A stretch of 64,000 nucleotides of DNA from Verrucosispora sp. NA02020 (GTDB lineage: Bacteria; Actinomycetota; Actinomycetes; Mycobacteriales; Micromonosporaceae): contig NZ_CP054923.1 in assembly GCF_013364215.1 (NCBI RefSeq), positions 4,402,001 to 4,466,000 on the forward strand, given 5' to 3'. The notes beneath the pieces are model-generated. The model saw nothing but the letters and a program-made list of their open reading frames with translations, made no database searches and was not told where the DNA came from. Each line of letters opens with the position of its first letter. The first letter of the stretch is position 1. This document shows, piece after piece, positions 9,301 through 18,007 of this stretch. A program made the position numbers and the translations under genes.

Positions 9301-12300
9301 GGCGACCAGCAGGTCGACCGCGTCCTCCAGCCGGTCCAGGTCGACGTCCGCGCCGTCGAACTCCCAGTACCAGTGCGAGCCGACGCCGCCGAGCGCGAAC
9401 TCGCTGCTACGCCCCAGCCAGTACGCCCGCTGCACGTCGGTGGGGGGAAAGGGCGCGTACCGGTTCGCCGGGTCGGCCCGCAGTGCGACGGCGACCGGGC
9501 GGTCCCCCTCGACGCGGCGCAGGGTGGCGGCGAAGTCGGCCAGCACCGGGGTGGCGAAGAGTTGGCGCAGGTTCGCGCCGTCCAGCCCGGCGGCGCCGAG
9601 CAGCGCCATCGAGCGGGTCGCCACCAGGCTGTCGCCACCGGCGGCGAAGAAGCTCTGCCGCCGCCCGACGGCGGGCACCCCGAGCAGCTCGGCCCAGATC
9701 CGGGCCACCTCGCGCTCGATGTCGCCGACCGGCGGTTCGAGCTGCTCGGTCCCAGGGCGGGCGGCGTCGACCAGGCGGGCCACCGCCCGTCGGTCGATCT
9801 TGGCGTTGGCCGACAACGGCAGATCGTCGGTGAGCACCACCCGCTCGGGCACCATGTACCCGGGCACCTGCTCGGCCAGCCAGTCACGCAGCGCGGCCGG
9901 GTCCAGGTCGGTCTCGGTGATGACGGCGACGGCGAGTTGCCGGGGCGTACCGAGGGCGACCGCGACCGCGCGGCGGACGGCGGGGTGCCGTTCCAGTGCG
10001 GTCTCGATCTCCCCCAACTCGATCCGGTGCCCCCGGATCTTGACCTGGGCGTCGGCCCGACCGAGGAACTCGACGGTGCCGTCCGGGTGGTAGCGGGCCA
10101 GGTCACCGGTGCGATACCAGCGCACCCCGTCGATCTCGCGGAACTGCGCGGCGGTGCGGTCGGGGTCGCCCCGGTAGCCGTCGGCCACCGAGAGGCCACC
10201 GATCCAGAGTTCACCGGTGACCCAGTCGGGCCGGTCCCGTCCCGCCGGGTCGGTCACCCGCATGAGCTGGTTGGCCAGGGGCACGCCGTACGGCACCGAA
10301 CGCCAGTCCCCGGGCACCGGCACCGGCACCACCTGGACGGTGGAGTGGATCGCGGTCTCCGTGGTGCCGCCGAGCGCCACCAGGACCGCGCCCGGGGCCT
10401 GTGCGGCCAACCGTCCGGCCAGGTCGAGCCCGACCCAGTCGCCACCGAGCAGGGCCAGCCGCAGCGGCAGGTCGCCGTCGGCACCGGCGGTCAGCAGCAT
10501 GTCCAGCAGCGCCGGCACGGACTGCCAGACGGTGACCCGGTGCCGGCGGACCAGCTCCACCCAGCGGTCGGCGTCCCGCCGCTCGTCCTCGCCGACGCAG
10601 ACCAGCGCCGCACCGGCGTTCAGCATGCCGAACATGTCGTACACGGAGAGGTCGAAGTCGAGGGCCGAGACCGCGAGCACCCGGTCCTCCGGACCGACGT
10701 CGAAGCGCCGGCCGATGTCGTCGATCGTGTTGACCGCCGCCCGGTGCGGCACCTGCACGCCCTTCGGCTCGCCCGTGGAGCCGGAGGTGAACAGCAGGTA
10801 GGCCGGGTCGTCGTCGGTGCCGGGAACCGGGCCGGCGGGCGGGTACGAGCGGTCCGCCACGTCGAGCACGCACAGGTCTGCGGGCAGTTCCGGCAGGGGC
10901 ACTCCGGTCACCACGTGCCGCACCCCGGCCACCGCGTGGATCCGGGCCCGGCGGGCGGCCGGCTGGTCGACGCCGACCGGCACGTACACCCCGCCGGCCC
11001 GCAGCACGCCGAGCACCGCGACGACCTGCCGTGGTCCCTTCTCGACGGTGACCGCCACCGGGTCGCCCGGACGGAGCCCGTTGGCGACCAGCGCTCCGGC
11101 GACGCGGTCGGCCTGCGCGGCCAGGTCGCCGTAGTCGAGCCGGCCGTCGGTGCCCCAGAGCAGCGCCGGGCGGTCCGGCTCGGTGGCGGCCCGGGCGAAG
11201 ACGTCGTCGTGCAGGCGGCGACGACGGATCGGACGGGCCGTGTCGTTGGCCGCCGCGCGGACCTGCCGGGTCCGCTCCGGCAGCAACTCCGGCGGGTACG
11301 CGGCCCAGTCGGCGTCGTCGTCGAGCAGCCAGTCGAGGATCCGCAGGTACGCGTCGAACATCTCGCCGACCAGCCCGGCCGGGAAGAGCTCCTCGACGCA
11401 GTCCCAGTTCACGAAGAGGCCGTGCTCACGCTCGGTGACCTGCACGTCCAGCCACACCTGCGGGGTCTGCGACATGGTCCAACCGGGCGCGCCGAAGCTC
11501 TCGCGCACCTCGCCGTCGAAGAGTTCGCCGAGGCTGAGCGCGCTGGTGAAGACCACCGGGGCGCCGACGGGCGTACCGCCGCGCAGCCGGGTCAGGTCCC
11601 GCAGCACGTCCACTCCGGTGTAGCCGGGGTGGGCGGCGTCGGCGCGCAGCCGCTCCTGGACCGTACGGGCGAAGGCCGCGAAGTCACGCTCGGCGGTGGT
11701 GTCCACCTCCAGCAGCAGCAGGTTGGTGAAGTCACCGACCAGGTGCGCGACGTCGGGGTGCACCGGCTGCCGGTCGTAGAGCGGCAGGTTGAGCAGGAAC
11801 CGCCCGGCGGAGCTCCACCGACCCAGCACGTGACCGAAGGCGGCCAGGAACAGCACCGGCAGGGTCAACCCGTACGTCCGGGCGCGGCGGGTCAGTCGCT
11901 CGACCTGCTCGGCAGCGACCCAGTGGTGGTGTCGGACCACCCGCTGGCCGCTGACCTGCTGCGGATCGACGGCCAGCGGCAGCTCCGGCGGGCCGGGCAG
12001 CTCGGGCAGCCGGGCCTGCCAGTACGCCTGGTCGGCGTCCCGCTCGCCGACCCGGCGTCGACGCAGGGTCGCCAGGTAGCTCGGGTAGTCCAGCCCGATC
12101 GGGGGCAGCTCGGCGTCCGGGTCCTGATAGAGGCGGGCGAGTTCCGACATCAGGATCCGGAAGCTGTGCGCGTCGGCCACCAGCATCTCGATGTGCACGT
12201 GGCAGCGGGTGCCGCCGTCGGGCAGCAGCGAGAGTTGCACGTCGAAGACCTCGCCACGGGCCACGTCCAACCGCCGGTGCGACAGCCGGTCGCGCAGGTC

Positions 12301-12891
12301 GAGCAGGGTCCGCTCGGCCTGCGCGTGGTCGAGGGCCCGCAGGTCGTGCACGGTCAGGCCGGGCCAGGGGCTCGTCGGCAGGATCCGCTGGCGGCCGTCG
12401 TCGTCGAAGCGGGCGCGCAGCATCCCGTGCCGGCGCAGCAGTGCCCGGACCGCGGTGTCGAGCCGGTCCGGGTCCACCCCGCTGCCGTCGAACTCGTTGT
12501 AGAAGTGCGCGCCGACGCCGCCGAGGGCCTGGCCGTCGCCGCGTCCCACCCAGTACGCGTGTTGCATCGCGGCCAGGTCGAAGGGTTCGTCCGCGTCGAC
12601 GACGGTCAGCGGCGGCGCGTCGGGGACGACCGCGTCGGCCGGTGCCCGCTCGGCGACCATCCGCCACCAGTCGTCCAGGGTGCGTCCCTCGACCAGCTCC
12701 GCGAAGCTCACCGGCACGCCACGCTGATGCCACCGGGCGACCAACCGCATCACGCCGATCGAGTCGAGACCGAGCTGAAGCAGGTCGGCGTCGTCCGCGA
12801 CCGTGCCGGGTGGCTCACCGAGGACGGCCGCGATGTCGTCCCGCATACCGTCCCGGGTGAAGGGTCGTGTGTGTTCGGCCTCGACGCCCAA
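6376..12891 (-). CDS. NRPS: ArCP-Cy-A-PCP-Cy-A-PCP, PchE-like with an extra module
   Basis: 2171 aa from the chosen TTG at 12891, which has GGGGAGA six bases upstream. The frame is open to 13017, but the extra codons look non-coding. Layout by residue: aryl carrier protein 15-75 (Ser44 in LGLDSIGVM), Cy1 90-530, A1 545-1035, PCP1 1050-1120, Cy2 1150-1570, A2 1585-2070, PCP2 2090-2155. Cy2 has DYIVLDALS; Cy1 has EMLVADAHS, with Glu for the first Asp. A2 shows the Cys-type code (DLY, N, S, I, W); A1 reads DLY, Q, G, I, H, so its substrate is uncertain (Cys, Ser, Thr or an analogue). Neither A domain carries the epimerase-like insert of Pseudomonas aeruginosa PchE. An aryl starter such as salicylate is implied by the leading ArCP. 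Confidence 0.92.
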   Translation of the reverse strand: MGVEAEHTRPFTRDGMRDDIAAVLGEPPGTVADDADLLQLGLDSIGVMRLVARWHQRGVPVSFAELVEGRTLDDWWRMVAERAPADAVVPDAPPLTVVDADEPFDLAAMQHAYWVGRGDGQALGGVGAHFYNEFDGSGVDPDRLDTAVRALLRRHGMLRARFDDDGRQRILPTSPWPGLTVHDLRALDHAQAERTLLDLRDRLSHRRLDVARGEVFDVQLSLLPDGGTRCHVHIEMLVADAHSFRILMSELARLYQDPDAELPPIGLDYPSYLATLRRRRVGERDADQAYWQARLPELPGPPELPLAVDPQQVSGQRVVRHHHWVAAEQVERLTRRARTYGLTLPVLFLAAFGHVLGRWSSAGRFLLNLPLYDRQPVHPDVAHLVGDFTNLLLLEVDTTAERDFAAFARTVQERLRADAAHPGYTGVDVLRDLTRLRGGTPVGAPVVFTSALSLGELFDGEVRESFGAPGWTMSQTPQVWLDVQVTEREHGLFVNWDCVEELFPAGLVGEMFDAYLRILDWLLDDDADWAAYPPELLPERTRQVRAAANDTARPIRRRRLHDDVFARAATEPDRPALLWGTDGRLDYGDLAAQADRVAGALVANGLRPGDPVAVTVEKGPRQVVAVLGVLRAGGVYVPVGVDQPAARRARIHAVAGVRHVVTGVPLPELPADLCVLDVADRSYPPAGPVPGTDDDPAYLLFTSGSTGEPKGVQVPHRAAVNTIDDIGRRFDVGPEDRVLAVSALDFDLSVYDMFGMLNAGAALVCVGEDERRDADRWVELVRRHRVTVWQSVPALLDMLLTAGADGDLPLRLALLGGDWVGLDLAGRLAAQAPGAVLVALGGTTETAIHSTVQVVPVPVPGDWRSVPYGVPLANQLMRVTDPAGRDRPDWVTGELWIGGLSVADGYRGDPDRTAAQFREIDGVRWYRTGDLARYHPDGTVEFLGRADAQVKIRGHRIELGEIETALERHPAVRRAVAVALGTPRQLAVAVITETDLDPAALRDWLAEQVPGYMVPERVVLTDDLPLSANAKIDRRAVARLVDAARPGTEQLEPPVGDIEREVARIWAELLGVPAVGRRQSFFAAGGDSLVATRSMALLGAAGLDGANLRQLFATPVLADFAATLRRVEGDRPVAVALRADPANRYAPFPPTDVQRAYWLGRSSEFALGGVGSHWYWEFDGADVDLDRLEDAVDLLVARHDMLRAIFDDDGDQRVLAEVDRFRITVRDGGDAELRELRERMAHRVPDPSRWPLLEIAAVRYADGRVRIGFSFDYIVLDALSIVIFFDELTTLYTDPAASLRPVGVTFRDYVLADSSTVEDDQRYWRERLDSLPPAPPLPLAVDPDTVVAPRFVRREDRLDPTQWARLTEQARRHEVTPASVLAAAFAEVLSAWCGRGELTLNLTLFNRRDVHPDINNILGDFTSLLLLAHRAGAGDTWLDVVRRTQEQVWEGMAHDSVSALWVLRELARRQQGGAVSMPVVFTSALGVAGGMSEMSFPFGELVWGISQTPQVWLDNQVMERDGGLVYNWDSVDDLFPPGLLDAMFDAYRELLLRLTTADWEAVPPAPLPAAQRRVRDTVNDTAGPLPTGLLHTGFFRHAAATPDATAVVTADGLTVDYRELAVRALRLGGALRAHGVQPGDAVAVTLPRGVDQVAAVLGVLAAGGHYVPVGVDQPAERRDRIYSRAGVRAVVAPPDLDTGHPVVAPDTPATPLPAPVEVDPEQLAYIIFTSGSTGEPKGVEITHRAALNTVDDINTRYGVGPDDRVLAISALDFDLSVYDVFGLLGAGGAVVCVADEDRREARRWVAVARSAGVTIWNSVPALLDMLLVAADTDGLPDGLRLALLSGDWVGLDLPGRLRDRCPEARFVALGGATEAAIWSNACEIDVVPAHWRSVPYGLPLRNQRYRVVDPRGRDCPDWVPGELWIGGVGVARGYRGDPETTARQFVTVDGQRWYRTGDLGRYWPDGTLEFLGRVDFQVKIRGHRIELGEIEAAAEAYAGVARAVGLTVGVGTHRRLALAVVAADEPVDEAALVGFLATRLPSYMVPERVVGVPGLPLTANGKVDRRALTAQVDTEPDDAADESPRGYSEKLIAEIWAEVLECERIGRQQSFFALGGDSLLATRLVETLRLRHGVELSLRQLFLAPTVAQLADVFDAHRGAVEPGDFEEGTI

Positions 12892-12980
12892 TCTGGGTCT
12901 CCCCTGTTCGACGGAGTTGTCCGGCACCGCCACACGAGTCCGTGCCGACGCCAAGGTAACAAGCCAACACGGATACGTAC

Positions 12981-13000
12981 AGTAGAAAGAACATGCTACT
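12981..13000. promoter_or_regulatory. Short inverted repeat in the divergent NRPS/PPTase promoter region
   Basis: AGTAG and CTACT form a perfect 5-bp inverted repeat with a 10-base spacer, in an AT-richer stretch between the divergent NRPS and phosphopantetheinyl transferase genes. Position suits an operator, but a 5-bp arm is weak evidence. No recognised iron box lies here. Confidence 0.2.
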
Positions 13001-13077
13001 TGCAATAGGCTCCACATACGACGGCATGACGGCCGGTCAGGCAGCGGTGGTGACCGGCGGAGAGGGTGGCACCCGCG

Positions 13078-13860
13078 ATGGCGACCGGCCCGCCCGGGGA
13101 GGGCACCTGCCAGGTCTGGTGGGCCAAGGTCGGGTCACCGGACGACAAGCGTCTGATCGCCCTGCTGTCCGCGCCGGAACGCGACCGGCACGCCTTGTTC
13201 ACCGATCCGCACTCGCGCGCGACACACCTCACCGCCCGGGCGCTGACCCGGTCGGTGCTCGCCGGGATGCTCGGCACCCCGGCGAGCGAGCTGCGCTTCG
13301 AGGCGGTGTGCCGACAGTGCGGCGGGCCGCACGGCAAGCCGGTACTGCGCGCACCCGCCACACCGGTGTCGTTCTCCGTCGCGCACTCCGGGCGCTGGTG
13401 TGCGGTGGCGTTCGCCTCCCGGACCGAGGTCGGCGTGGACGTCGAGCGGATCGCGGTACGCGGGCGCGACCTCCCGTGGCGCGCGCTGTCGCCGGTCGAG
13501 CGCGCGGTGGTCGCGGCCACCGACGCCCGGGACCGCACGGCCGCCTTCATCCGCTACTGGACCAGGAAGGAGGCACTGGTCAAGGCCACCGGGGACGGCC
13601 TGACCGTCGACCCGGCCACGATCACGGTGACCGCACCGGACCAGCCGGCCCGGCTGCGGCGCTGGGCGGGTCCGTCCCGTCCCGCCGCCCGGCCGCACCT
13701 GGTCGACCTGGATGCCCCCACCGGGTACGCCGCCGCACTGGCGAGTCTCGGTGGACCCCTTGTGGTGTCCACTCACGACGGCAATTCACTGCTCGACCCG
13801 ATCCGCTCCGGTGTGGCGGGTTTCGCATCGACACACATTTCCAATAAGTTGCTGACCTAA
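13078..13860 (+). CDS. 4'-phosphopantetheinyl transferase, Sfp type
   Basis: 260 aa. It transfers phosphopantetheine from CoA to the conserved Ser of carrier proteins, and so would activate the ArCP and PCPs of the neighbouring NRPSs and the discrete ACP near 27.4 kb. The two metal- and CoA-binding signatures are clear: GVDVE and, about 40 residues on, WTRKEALVKATG. A Cys-rich patch CRQCGGPHGKP near residue 80 is typical of the Sfp/EntD branch. ATG 13078 was chosen because GGAGAGG lies 12 bases upstream; GTG at 13066 in the same frame is possible but would touch that site. It diverges from the NRPS operon and is followed by the exporter gene on the same strand. Confidence 0.93.
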   Translation: MATGPPGEGTCQVWWAKVGSPDDKRLIALLSAPERDRHALFTDPHSRATHLTARALTRSVLAGMLGTPASELRFEAVCRQCGGPHGKPVLRAPATPVSFSVAHSGRWCAVAFASRTEVGVDVERIAVRGRDLPWRALSPVERAVVAATDARDRTAAFIRYWTRKEALVKATGDGLTVDPATITVTAPDQPARLRRWAGPSRPAARPHLVDLDAPTGYAAALASLGGPLVVSTHDGNSLLDPIRSGVAGFASTHISNKLLT

Positions 13861-13948
13861 CGCGATCGGGTGATCTCCGTCCGTTGCCGGACACCGGGGA
13901 CGCACCCGCCACCGTCACGTCCACCGAACCCCCCAGGAGAGGGATCTG

Positions 13949-15655
13949 ATGTCTGACGACACTCGCACGTCGCCAGGAACCGACACCGACACGGTGTCGG
14001 CACCTGCGCCGGCCGCGACGCCACCCGACGAGTTCGTTCCTCCGGTCACCGGTCGCAAGCGCACCCTCGCCCTCATCGTGGTGCTCACCGGGTTCGTCCT
14101 GGACCTGCTCGACATCACCATCGTCAACGTGGCCCTGCCGTCGATCCGGGACGGCATCAACGCCACCGCCTCCACCATGCAGTGGCTGGTGGCCGGCTAC
14201 GCGCTCGCCTTCGCCTCGATGCTGATCATTTCCGGTCGGCTCGGTGACATCATCGGCGTACGCCGGATGTTCCTCATCGGTGTCGCCGGCTTCACCTTCA
14301 CCTCGCTGCTCGCCGGCATGGCGCAGTCGCCTGAGCAGCTCATCGTGCTGCGCTTCCTCCAGGGCGCCATGGGCGCGGTGATGGTGCCGCAGGTCTACAC
14401 CTTGATCCAGCTGCTCTACGCACCCAAGGAACGCGGCCGGGCGTTCGCCGCGCTCAGCGCCGCGCTCGCCTTCGGCACGGTCGGCGGCCCCCTGGTCGGC
14501 GCGCTGCTGACCACCGCGAACGTGGGCGGCCTGGGCTGGCGCATGATCTTCCTGGTCAACGTCCCGATCGGCATCGCGGCGTTCTTCGCCGCGCGGGCGC
14601 TGCTGCCCGAGTCCGAGCGCAACCGCGGGGAACGGCTCGACGTGGTCGGCGCGACCCTGATCACGGCTGCGGTGATGCTGATCGTCTATCCGCTGGTGCA
14701 GGGGCGTGAGCACGGCTGGCCGCTGTGGACGTACGGCATGATGGTCGCCGGTCTGGTGGTGTTCGCGCTGTTCGTGCTGCACCAGCGTTCCCGCACCGAG
14801 TCGCCCCTGGTGCCGCTGTCGCTGTTCCGGCACCGCTCGTTCAGCTCCGGCCTGGTGGTGGTCTTCCTCTTCCAGGGCGCCGTGATGTCGTTCTTCCTGG
14901 TCATCACGATCTACGTGCAGATCGGCGTGGGCTACAGCATCCTGCGCGCCGGGTTGGCCGGTCTGCCCTGGGACATCGCGGTGCCGTTGCTCGGCTGGCT
15001 CTCCGCCCGGTGGATCACGCCGAAGCTCGGCCGGGTGGGCCTGCAGATCGGGTTGGTGCTGCTGATCGCCAGCATGTTCTGGTTCATGTGGGTGATCGAC
15101 AGCACCCCGCAGGTGACCATCTGGCAGCTGCTCGTGCCGATGTTCATCGGCGGCGCCGGCATGGGTATGACCTTCCCGCCGCTGATGGGGTACTCGTTGC
15201 ACGACGTGCCCGGTCATCAGGCCGGGTCGGCCTCCGGGGTGGTGAACGCCAACTACCAGATCGGCGTGACGCTCGGCATCGCCGCCTGCGGCACGCTGTT
15301 CTTCAGCCTGATCGCGGCCAGCGCACCCACCGCCACCGACGACGTGGGACCGCGTCTGCGCGCGGACCTGGTCGCCGTCGGTGTCGCCGAGGGCCAGGCC
15401 GAGCAGATCGGGCAACGGTTCCGGGACTGCGTGAGCACCCAGCTCGGCGCCGCCGACCCGACACTGCCCCCGGCCGGTTGCGACAGTGCGACCGTGGCCG
15501 CCGGTGGCGGTGACCGGGCCGTCCAGGTGATCGAAGAGCGGTCGTTCGAGGCCAGTCAGATCAGCTTCCAGCGGGCCATGGTCGGCACGCTCTGGTTCAG
15601 CGTGATCAGCTTCGCGCTGGCCCTGTTGGGAAGCTTCCTGCTGCCGCGCCGCTGA
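13949..15655 (+). CDS. MFS drug/metabolite exporter, 14-TM DHA2 (EmrB/QacA) type
   Basis: 568 aa, hydrophobic throughout after a Ser/Thr/Pro-rich N-terminal tail of about 30 residues. Motifs typical of proton antiporters of this family are visible: LDITIVNVALPSI in helix 1, SGRLGDIIGVRRM in the loop between helices 2 and 3, and an RGRAF segment after helix 4. A soluble stretch with two Cys near residues 490-520 precedes the last helix. The ATG has AGGAGAG at good spacing. Adjacent to the PPTase and divergent from the NRPS, it is the best candidate for exporting the metallophore, or a product of the next region. A strong hairpin ends the transcript. Confidence 0.9.
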   Translation: MSDDTRTSPGTDTDTVSAPAPAATPPDEFVPPVTGRKRTLALIVVLTGFVLDLLDITIVNVALPSIRDGINATASTMQWLVAGYALAFASMLIISGRLGDIIGVRRMFLIGVAGFTFTSLLAGMAQSPEQLIVLRFLQGAMGAVMVPQVYTLIQLLYAPKERGRAFAALSAALAFGTVGGPLVGALLTTANVGGLGWRMIFLVNVPIGIAAFFAARALLPESERNRGERLDVVGATLITAAVMLIVYPLVQGREHGWPLWTYGMMVAGLVVFALFVLHQRSRTESPLVPLSLFRHRSFSSGLVVVFLFQGAVMSFFLVITIYVQIGVGYSILRAGLAGLPWDIAVPLLGWLSARWITPKLGRVGLQIGLVLLIASMFWFMWVIDSTPQVTIWQLLVPMFIGGAGMGMTFPPLMGYSLHDVPGHQAGSASGVVNANYQIGVTLGIAACGTLFFSLIAASAPTATDDVGPRLRADLVAVGVAEGQAEQIGQRFRDCVSTQLGAADPTLPPAGCDSATVAAGGGDRAVQVIEERSFEASQISFQRAMVGTLWFSVISFALALLGSFLLPRR

Positions 15656-15675
15656 CCGGGTGCGGCCGACATGAA

Positions 15676-15722
15676 CCGCGGCCCCGGTGCCGCCGTCGAG
15701 AACGGGGGCACCGGGGCCGCGG
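15676..15722. terminator. Bidirectional hairpin terminator
   Basis: A perfect 16-bp GC stem (arms 15676-15691 and 15707-15722) with a 15-base loop, between the convergent MFS and VOC genes. There is no U-tract, as is usual in these genomes. Confidence 0.8.
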
Positions 15723-15732
15723 GTGTCGTGGG

Positions 15733-16155
15733 TCAGCCGAGCGCGGTCCGGTAGGTCGCGATGGTCCACACGTGGCCCTGCGGGTCCTGGCAGGTGAACT
15801 CGTACGAGTCGTGCGGCTTGCTCTCCGGCGCGAGCAGGATCTCGGCACCGCCGGCGACCGCGCGCTCGTGCAGGGCGTCCACCTCGGTGTCGGTCTCGAC
15901 CCGGAGGAACGTGCCGGCGGTGGCGGCACCGAGCGCCCGGGGCTCGCCGAGCCGCAGGTCGCCGTTGGCCGGGTTAATCATGATCAGACCGTGGTCACCG
16001 ATCTTCAGCTCGGCGTGGTAAACGTTGCCCTGCCCGTCGTCGAAGACCCCGAGCCTGGTGAAGCCGAACGTGTTCACCAGCCATTCGATGGCCTTTGCCG
16101 GGTTCTCGTAGGCGATGTAGGGGGCGACGGTGGGCGGCACGGAGGAATCGGCCAT
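15733..16155 (-). CDS. VOC-family protein (glyoxalase/bleomycin-resistance fold), copy 1
   Basis: 140 aa with the PhnB-like layout of the vicinal oxygen chelate family: a beta-alpha-beta-beta-beta start (PYIAYENPAKAIEWL) and a C-terminal repeat ending in FTCQDPQGHVWTIATY. Members bind metals and small ligands and act as dioxygenases, isomerases or drug-sequestering proteins. The start is fixed by GAGGAG upstream of ATG. A second VOC gene of similar design lies immediately upstream on the same strand and a third is at 31 kb. Placement next to an exporter suggests a self-protection role, but this is only inference. Confidence 0.85.
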   Translation of the reverse strand: MADSSVPPTVAPYIAYENPAKAIEWLVNTFGFTRLGVFDDGQGNVYHAELKIGDHGLIMINPANGDLRLGEPRALGAATAGTFLRVETDTEVDALHERAVAGGAEILLAPESKPHDSYEFTCQDPQGHVWTIATYRTALG

Positions 16156-16248
16156 GGGTCACTCCTCGGAGTCGATACGGCGAGACTGTCAGGACGAACA
16201 ATCACTCTATGTGCTCTTTGCGTCCGGCGGACGACAAGAAGCCGACGG

Positions 16249-16659
16249 TCAGTCGAGCTTCGGCGCGTAGCTGCCGAAACCCCACAGGTGACCCTCGAGG
16301 TCACGGGCCACGTACTCCCGCGATCCGTAGTCGGTGTCGGTGAGGGGCATGACCACCTCGGCGCCGGCCGCCACCGCCCGGTCGTGGTGGGCGTCGACGG
16401 CGTCACCGACGTAGACGTAGACGCCCTGGCTGGTCAGGGGCAGGTCCCGGGGGCTGGCCATGGGCAGGCTCGACGAGCCGGCCGGACCGAGCTGGAACGT
16501 GCCGATGCCCCACCGCAACTCGGCGTGCACCACCTGGCCCTCGCCGCCGGTCGTCTTCTCCAGCAGCGTGAACCCGAAGGCGGAGCAGAGCCAGTCGATG
16601 GCGGCACCCGGGTCCCGGTAGCGCAGGAAGGGGATCACCGGTGCGACCACATCGGACAT
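16249..16659 (-). CDS. VOC-family protein, copy 2
   Basis: 136 aa from ATG 16659, which has AGGAGG six bases upstream; the longer open frame adds only poor sequence. Layout resembles the neighbouring VOC gene: IPFLRYRDPGAAIDWL at the start and YVARDLEGHLWGFGSY near the end. The two are clearly paralogous but well diverged, which argues against a recent duplication. They are separated by about 90 bases. The function of this subgroup is usually unknown; sequestration or turnover of a cluster metabolite is possible. Confidence 0.85.
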   Translation of the reverse strand: MSDVVAPVIPFLRYRDPGAAIDWLCSAFGFTLLEKTTGGEGQVVHAELRWGIGTFQLGPAGSSSLPMASPRDLPLTSQGVYVYVGDAVDAHHDRAVAAGAEVVMPLTDTDYGSREYVARDLEGHLWGFGSYAPKLD

Positions 16660-16736
16660 TTGGATCCTCCTGATGTCGACAGACGACATCCACCCTACCC
16701 AGCCGACTCCGGCGCAGACAGCCGACACACCCGGGG

Positions 16737-17945
16737 TCAGCGCGGTCGTACCAGCAACGGCAGTTGGTCGTACGAACGCAGGCTGGCGTGTCGACGCCGG
16801 ACCGCCGGACCCGCCGGACCGAGGATCTCCACCGACCGCACGATCCGCTCGAAAACGATCACCGACATCAGCCGGGCCATCGCGGTGCCGAGGCAGTGGT
16901 GCAACCCGCCGCCGAAACCGAGGTGCGGGTTGGGGTCACGACCGACGTCGAGGCGCTCGGCGTCGGCGAACACGGAAGCGTCCCGGTTGGCGGCGCCGAG
17001 CAGCAACAGGACCGTCCGACCCGCCCGGATCTTCACACCCTCCACCTCGACGTGTTCGCGGGCCACCCGGATGACGTTCTGGATCGGCGCGTCGTACCGC
17101 AGGAACTCCTCCACCGCGACGGGCACCAGGCCCGGGTCGGCGCGCAGCCGGCGCAGCTGGTCCGGGTGCGCGAGCAGCGCCGCGACGCCGTTGGAGACCA
17201 GGCCCATGGTGGTCTCGAAGCCGGCGTGGAACAGGAACAGCATGTTGTCGACGAAGTCCGCCACGGCCAGCCGGTCGGTCGCCGACTCCTCCCAGTACAT
17301 CCCGGCCAGCGTCGGCCCCCCGGGCTCGTCGCGACGGGCGGAGAGCAGCTCGCCGAGGTAGTCGTGCAGCCAGGGCAGCGCGGCGTTGATGTCGTGCAGG
17401 TCGGACGGGGTGAGGTTCGCCGCGTCGAACACCTTGGCCAGCGAGATCACCCGGGTCAGTACTTCGGGCCGGTCCGAGGTCGGGATCCCGATCAGGTCGC
17501 ACACCACCCCGACCGGCAACGGCACCGCGAGGTCGGTCACCACGTCGAGGGTGCCGCGTTCCAGCGCGGGGTCGAGCAGCGCGTCGGCCGCCGCACCGAT
17601 GTGTCCGGTCAGCCGGCGCGCCACCGGGGTGCCGAGCGCCCGACCGATGAACCGCCGCAGTCGGGTGTGGTCCGGCGGGGTACGGGTCAGCACGATCCGG
17701 TCCAGGAAGTCCGCGCCCGGCCCGTCCCCGAGGGTGATCCGGGTGTACTCCGGCGGCATCCGGCTCTCCAGCCGGTTGTCGCGTAGCAGCGTGGTGACCA
17801 GGGAGTGCCCGGTGACCAGCCACTGGCCCAACTCGGCGCGGGACAGCGGGCCGCGTTCGCGCAGTCGCGCGTACGCCGGGTACGGGTCGTCCTGGGTCGC
17901 CAGGAACGCCGCGGACAGGTGAGGACGCGCGGTCTCGGCTCGCAT
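16737..17945 (-). CDS. Cytochrome P450, copy 1
   Basis: 402 aa, a normal length for a bacterial class I P450 of the CYP105/107-like group. Seen: I-helix AGFETT near residue 243, K-helix EFLR (ExxR) near 281 and heme loop FGGGLHHCLG near 345 with the Cys ligand. It needs a ferredoxin partner, and none is encoded nearby. The start ATG 17945 has no Shine-Dalgarno sequence; a -35/-10 pair ends seven bases upstream, so the mRNA is probably leaderless. It is divergent, over 97 bp, from a stand-alone condensation domain, suggesting that the two act on the same intermediate. Confidence 0.92.
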   Translation of the reverse strand: MRAETARPHLSAAFLATQDDPYPAYARLRERGPLSRAELGQWLVTGHSLVTTLLRDNRLESRMPPEYTRITLGDGPGADFLDRIVLTRTPPDHTRLRRFIGRALGTPVARRLTGHIGAAADALLDPALERGTLDVVTDLAVPLPVGVVCDLIGIPTSDRPEVLTRVISLAKVFDAANLTPSDLHDINAALPWLHDYLGELLSARRDEPGGPTLAGMYWEESATDRLAVADFVDNMLFLFHAGFETTMGLVSNGVAALLAHPDQLRRLRADPGLVPVAVEEFLRYDAPIQNVIRVAREHVEVEGVKIRAGRTVLLLLGAANRDASVFADAERLDVGRDPNPHLGFGGGLHHCLGTAMARLMSVIVFERIVRSVEILGPAGPAVRRRHASLRSYDQLPLLVRPR

Positions 17946-17952
17946 ACAGAGC

Positions 17953-17981
17953 ACTATCCGGGAGAGCCTGCCGGGCGGCAA
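17953..17981 (-). promoter_or_regulatory. Leaderless promoter of P450 copy 1
   Basis: On the minus strand TTGCCG (17981-17976) is followed after 17 bases by GATAGT (17958-17953), and then 7 bases to the ATG. This puts the expected transcription start at or within a base of the start codon, which also lacks a ribosome site. Confidence 0.6.
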
Positions 17982-18007
17982 GACCCTACATACATCTAGC
18001 GACACAG

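Noticed and set aside
1241..13008. Very long rightward open frames (1492 and 2278 codons) opposite the two NRPS genes
   Set aside because: They mirror the NRPS codons on the other strand, are dominated by Arg, Gly, Pro, His and Gln, and show no domain; typical of very high GC DNA.
12892..13017. In-frame N-terminal extension of the 2171-aa NRPS to 13017
   Set aside because: The extra 42 codons lack protein-like character, cover the divergent promoter region, and TTG 12891 has a good ribosome site.
12892..13077. Iron box (IdeR/DmdR type) in front of the NRPS operon
   Set aside because: No stretch resembles TTAGGTTAGGCTAACCTAA closely enough.
13622..15769. Long leftward open frame opposite the MFS exporter
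   Set aside because: His/Gln/Arg-rich shadow of the membrane protein gene; the exporter has clear motifs and ribosome site.
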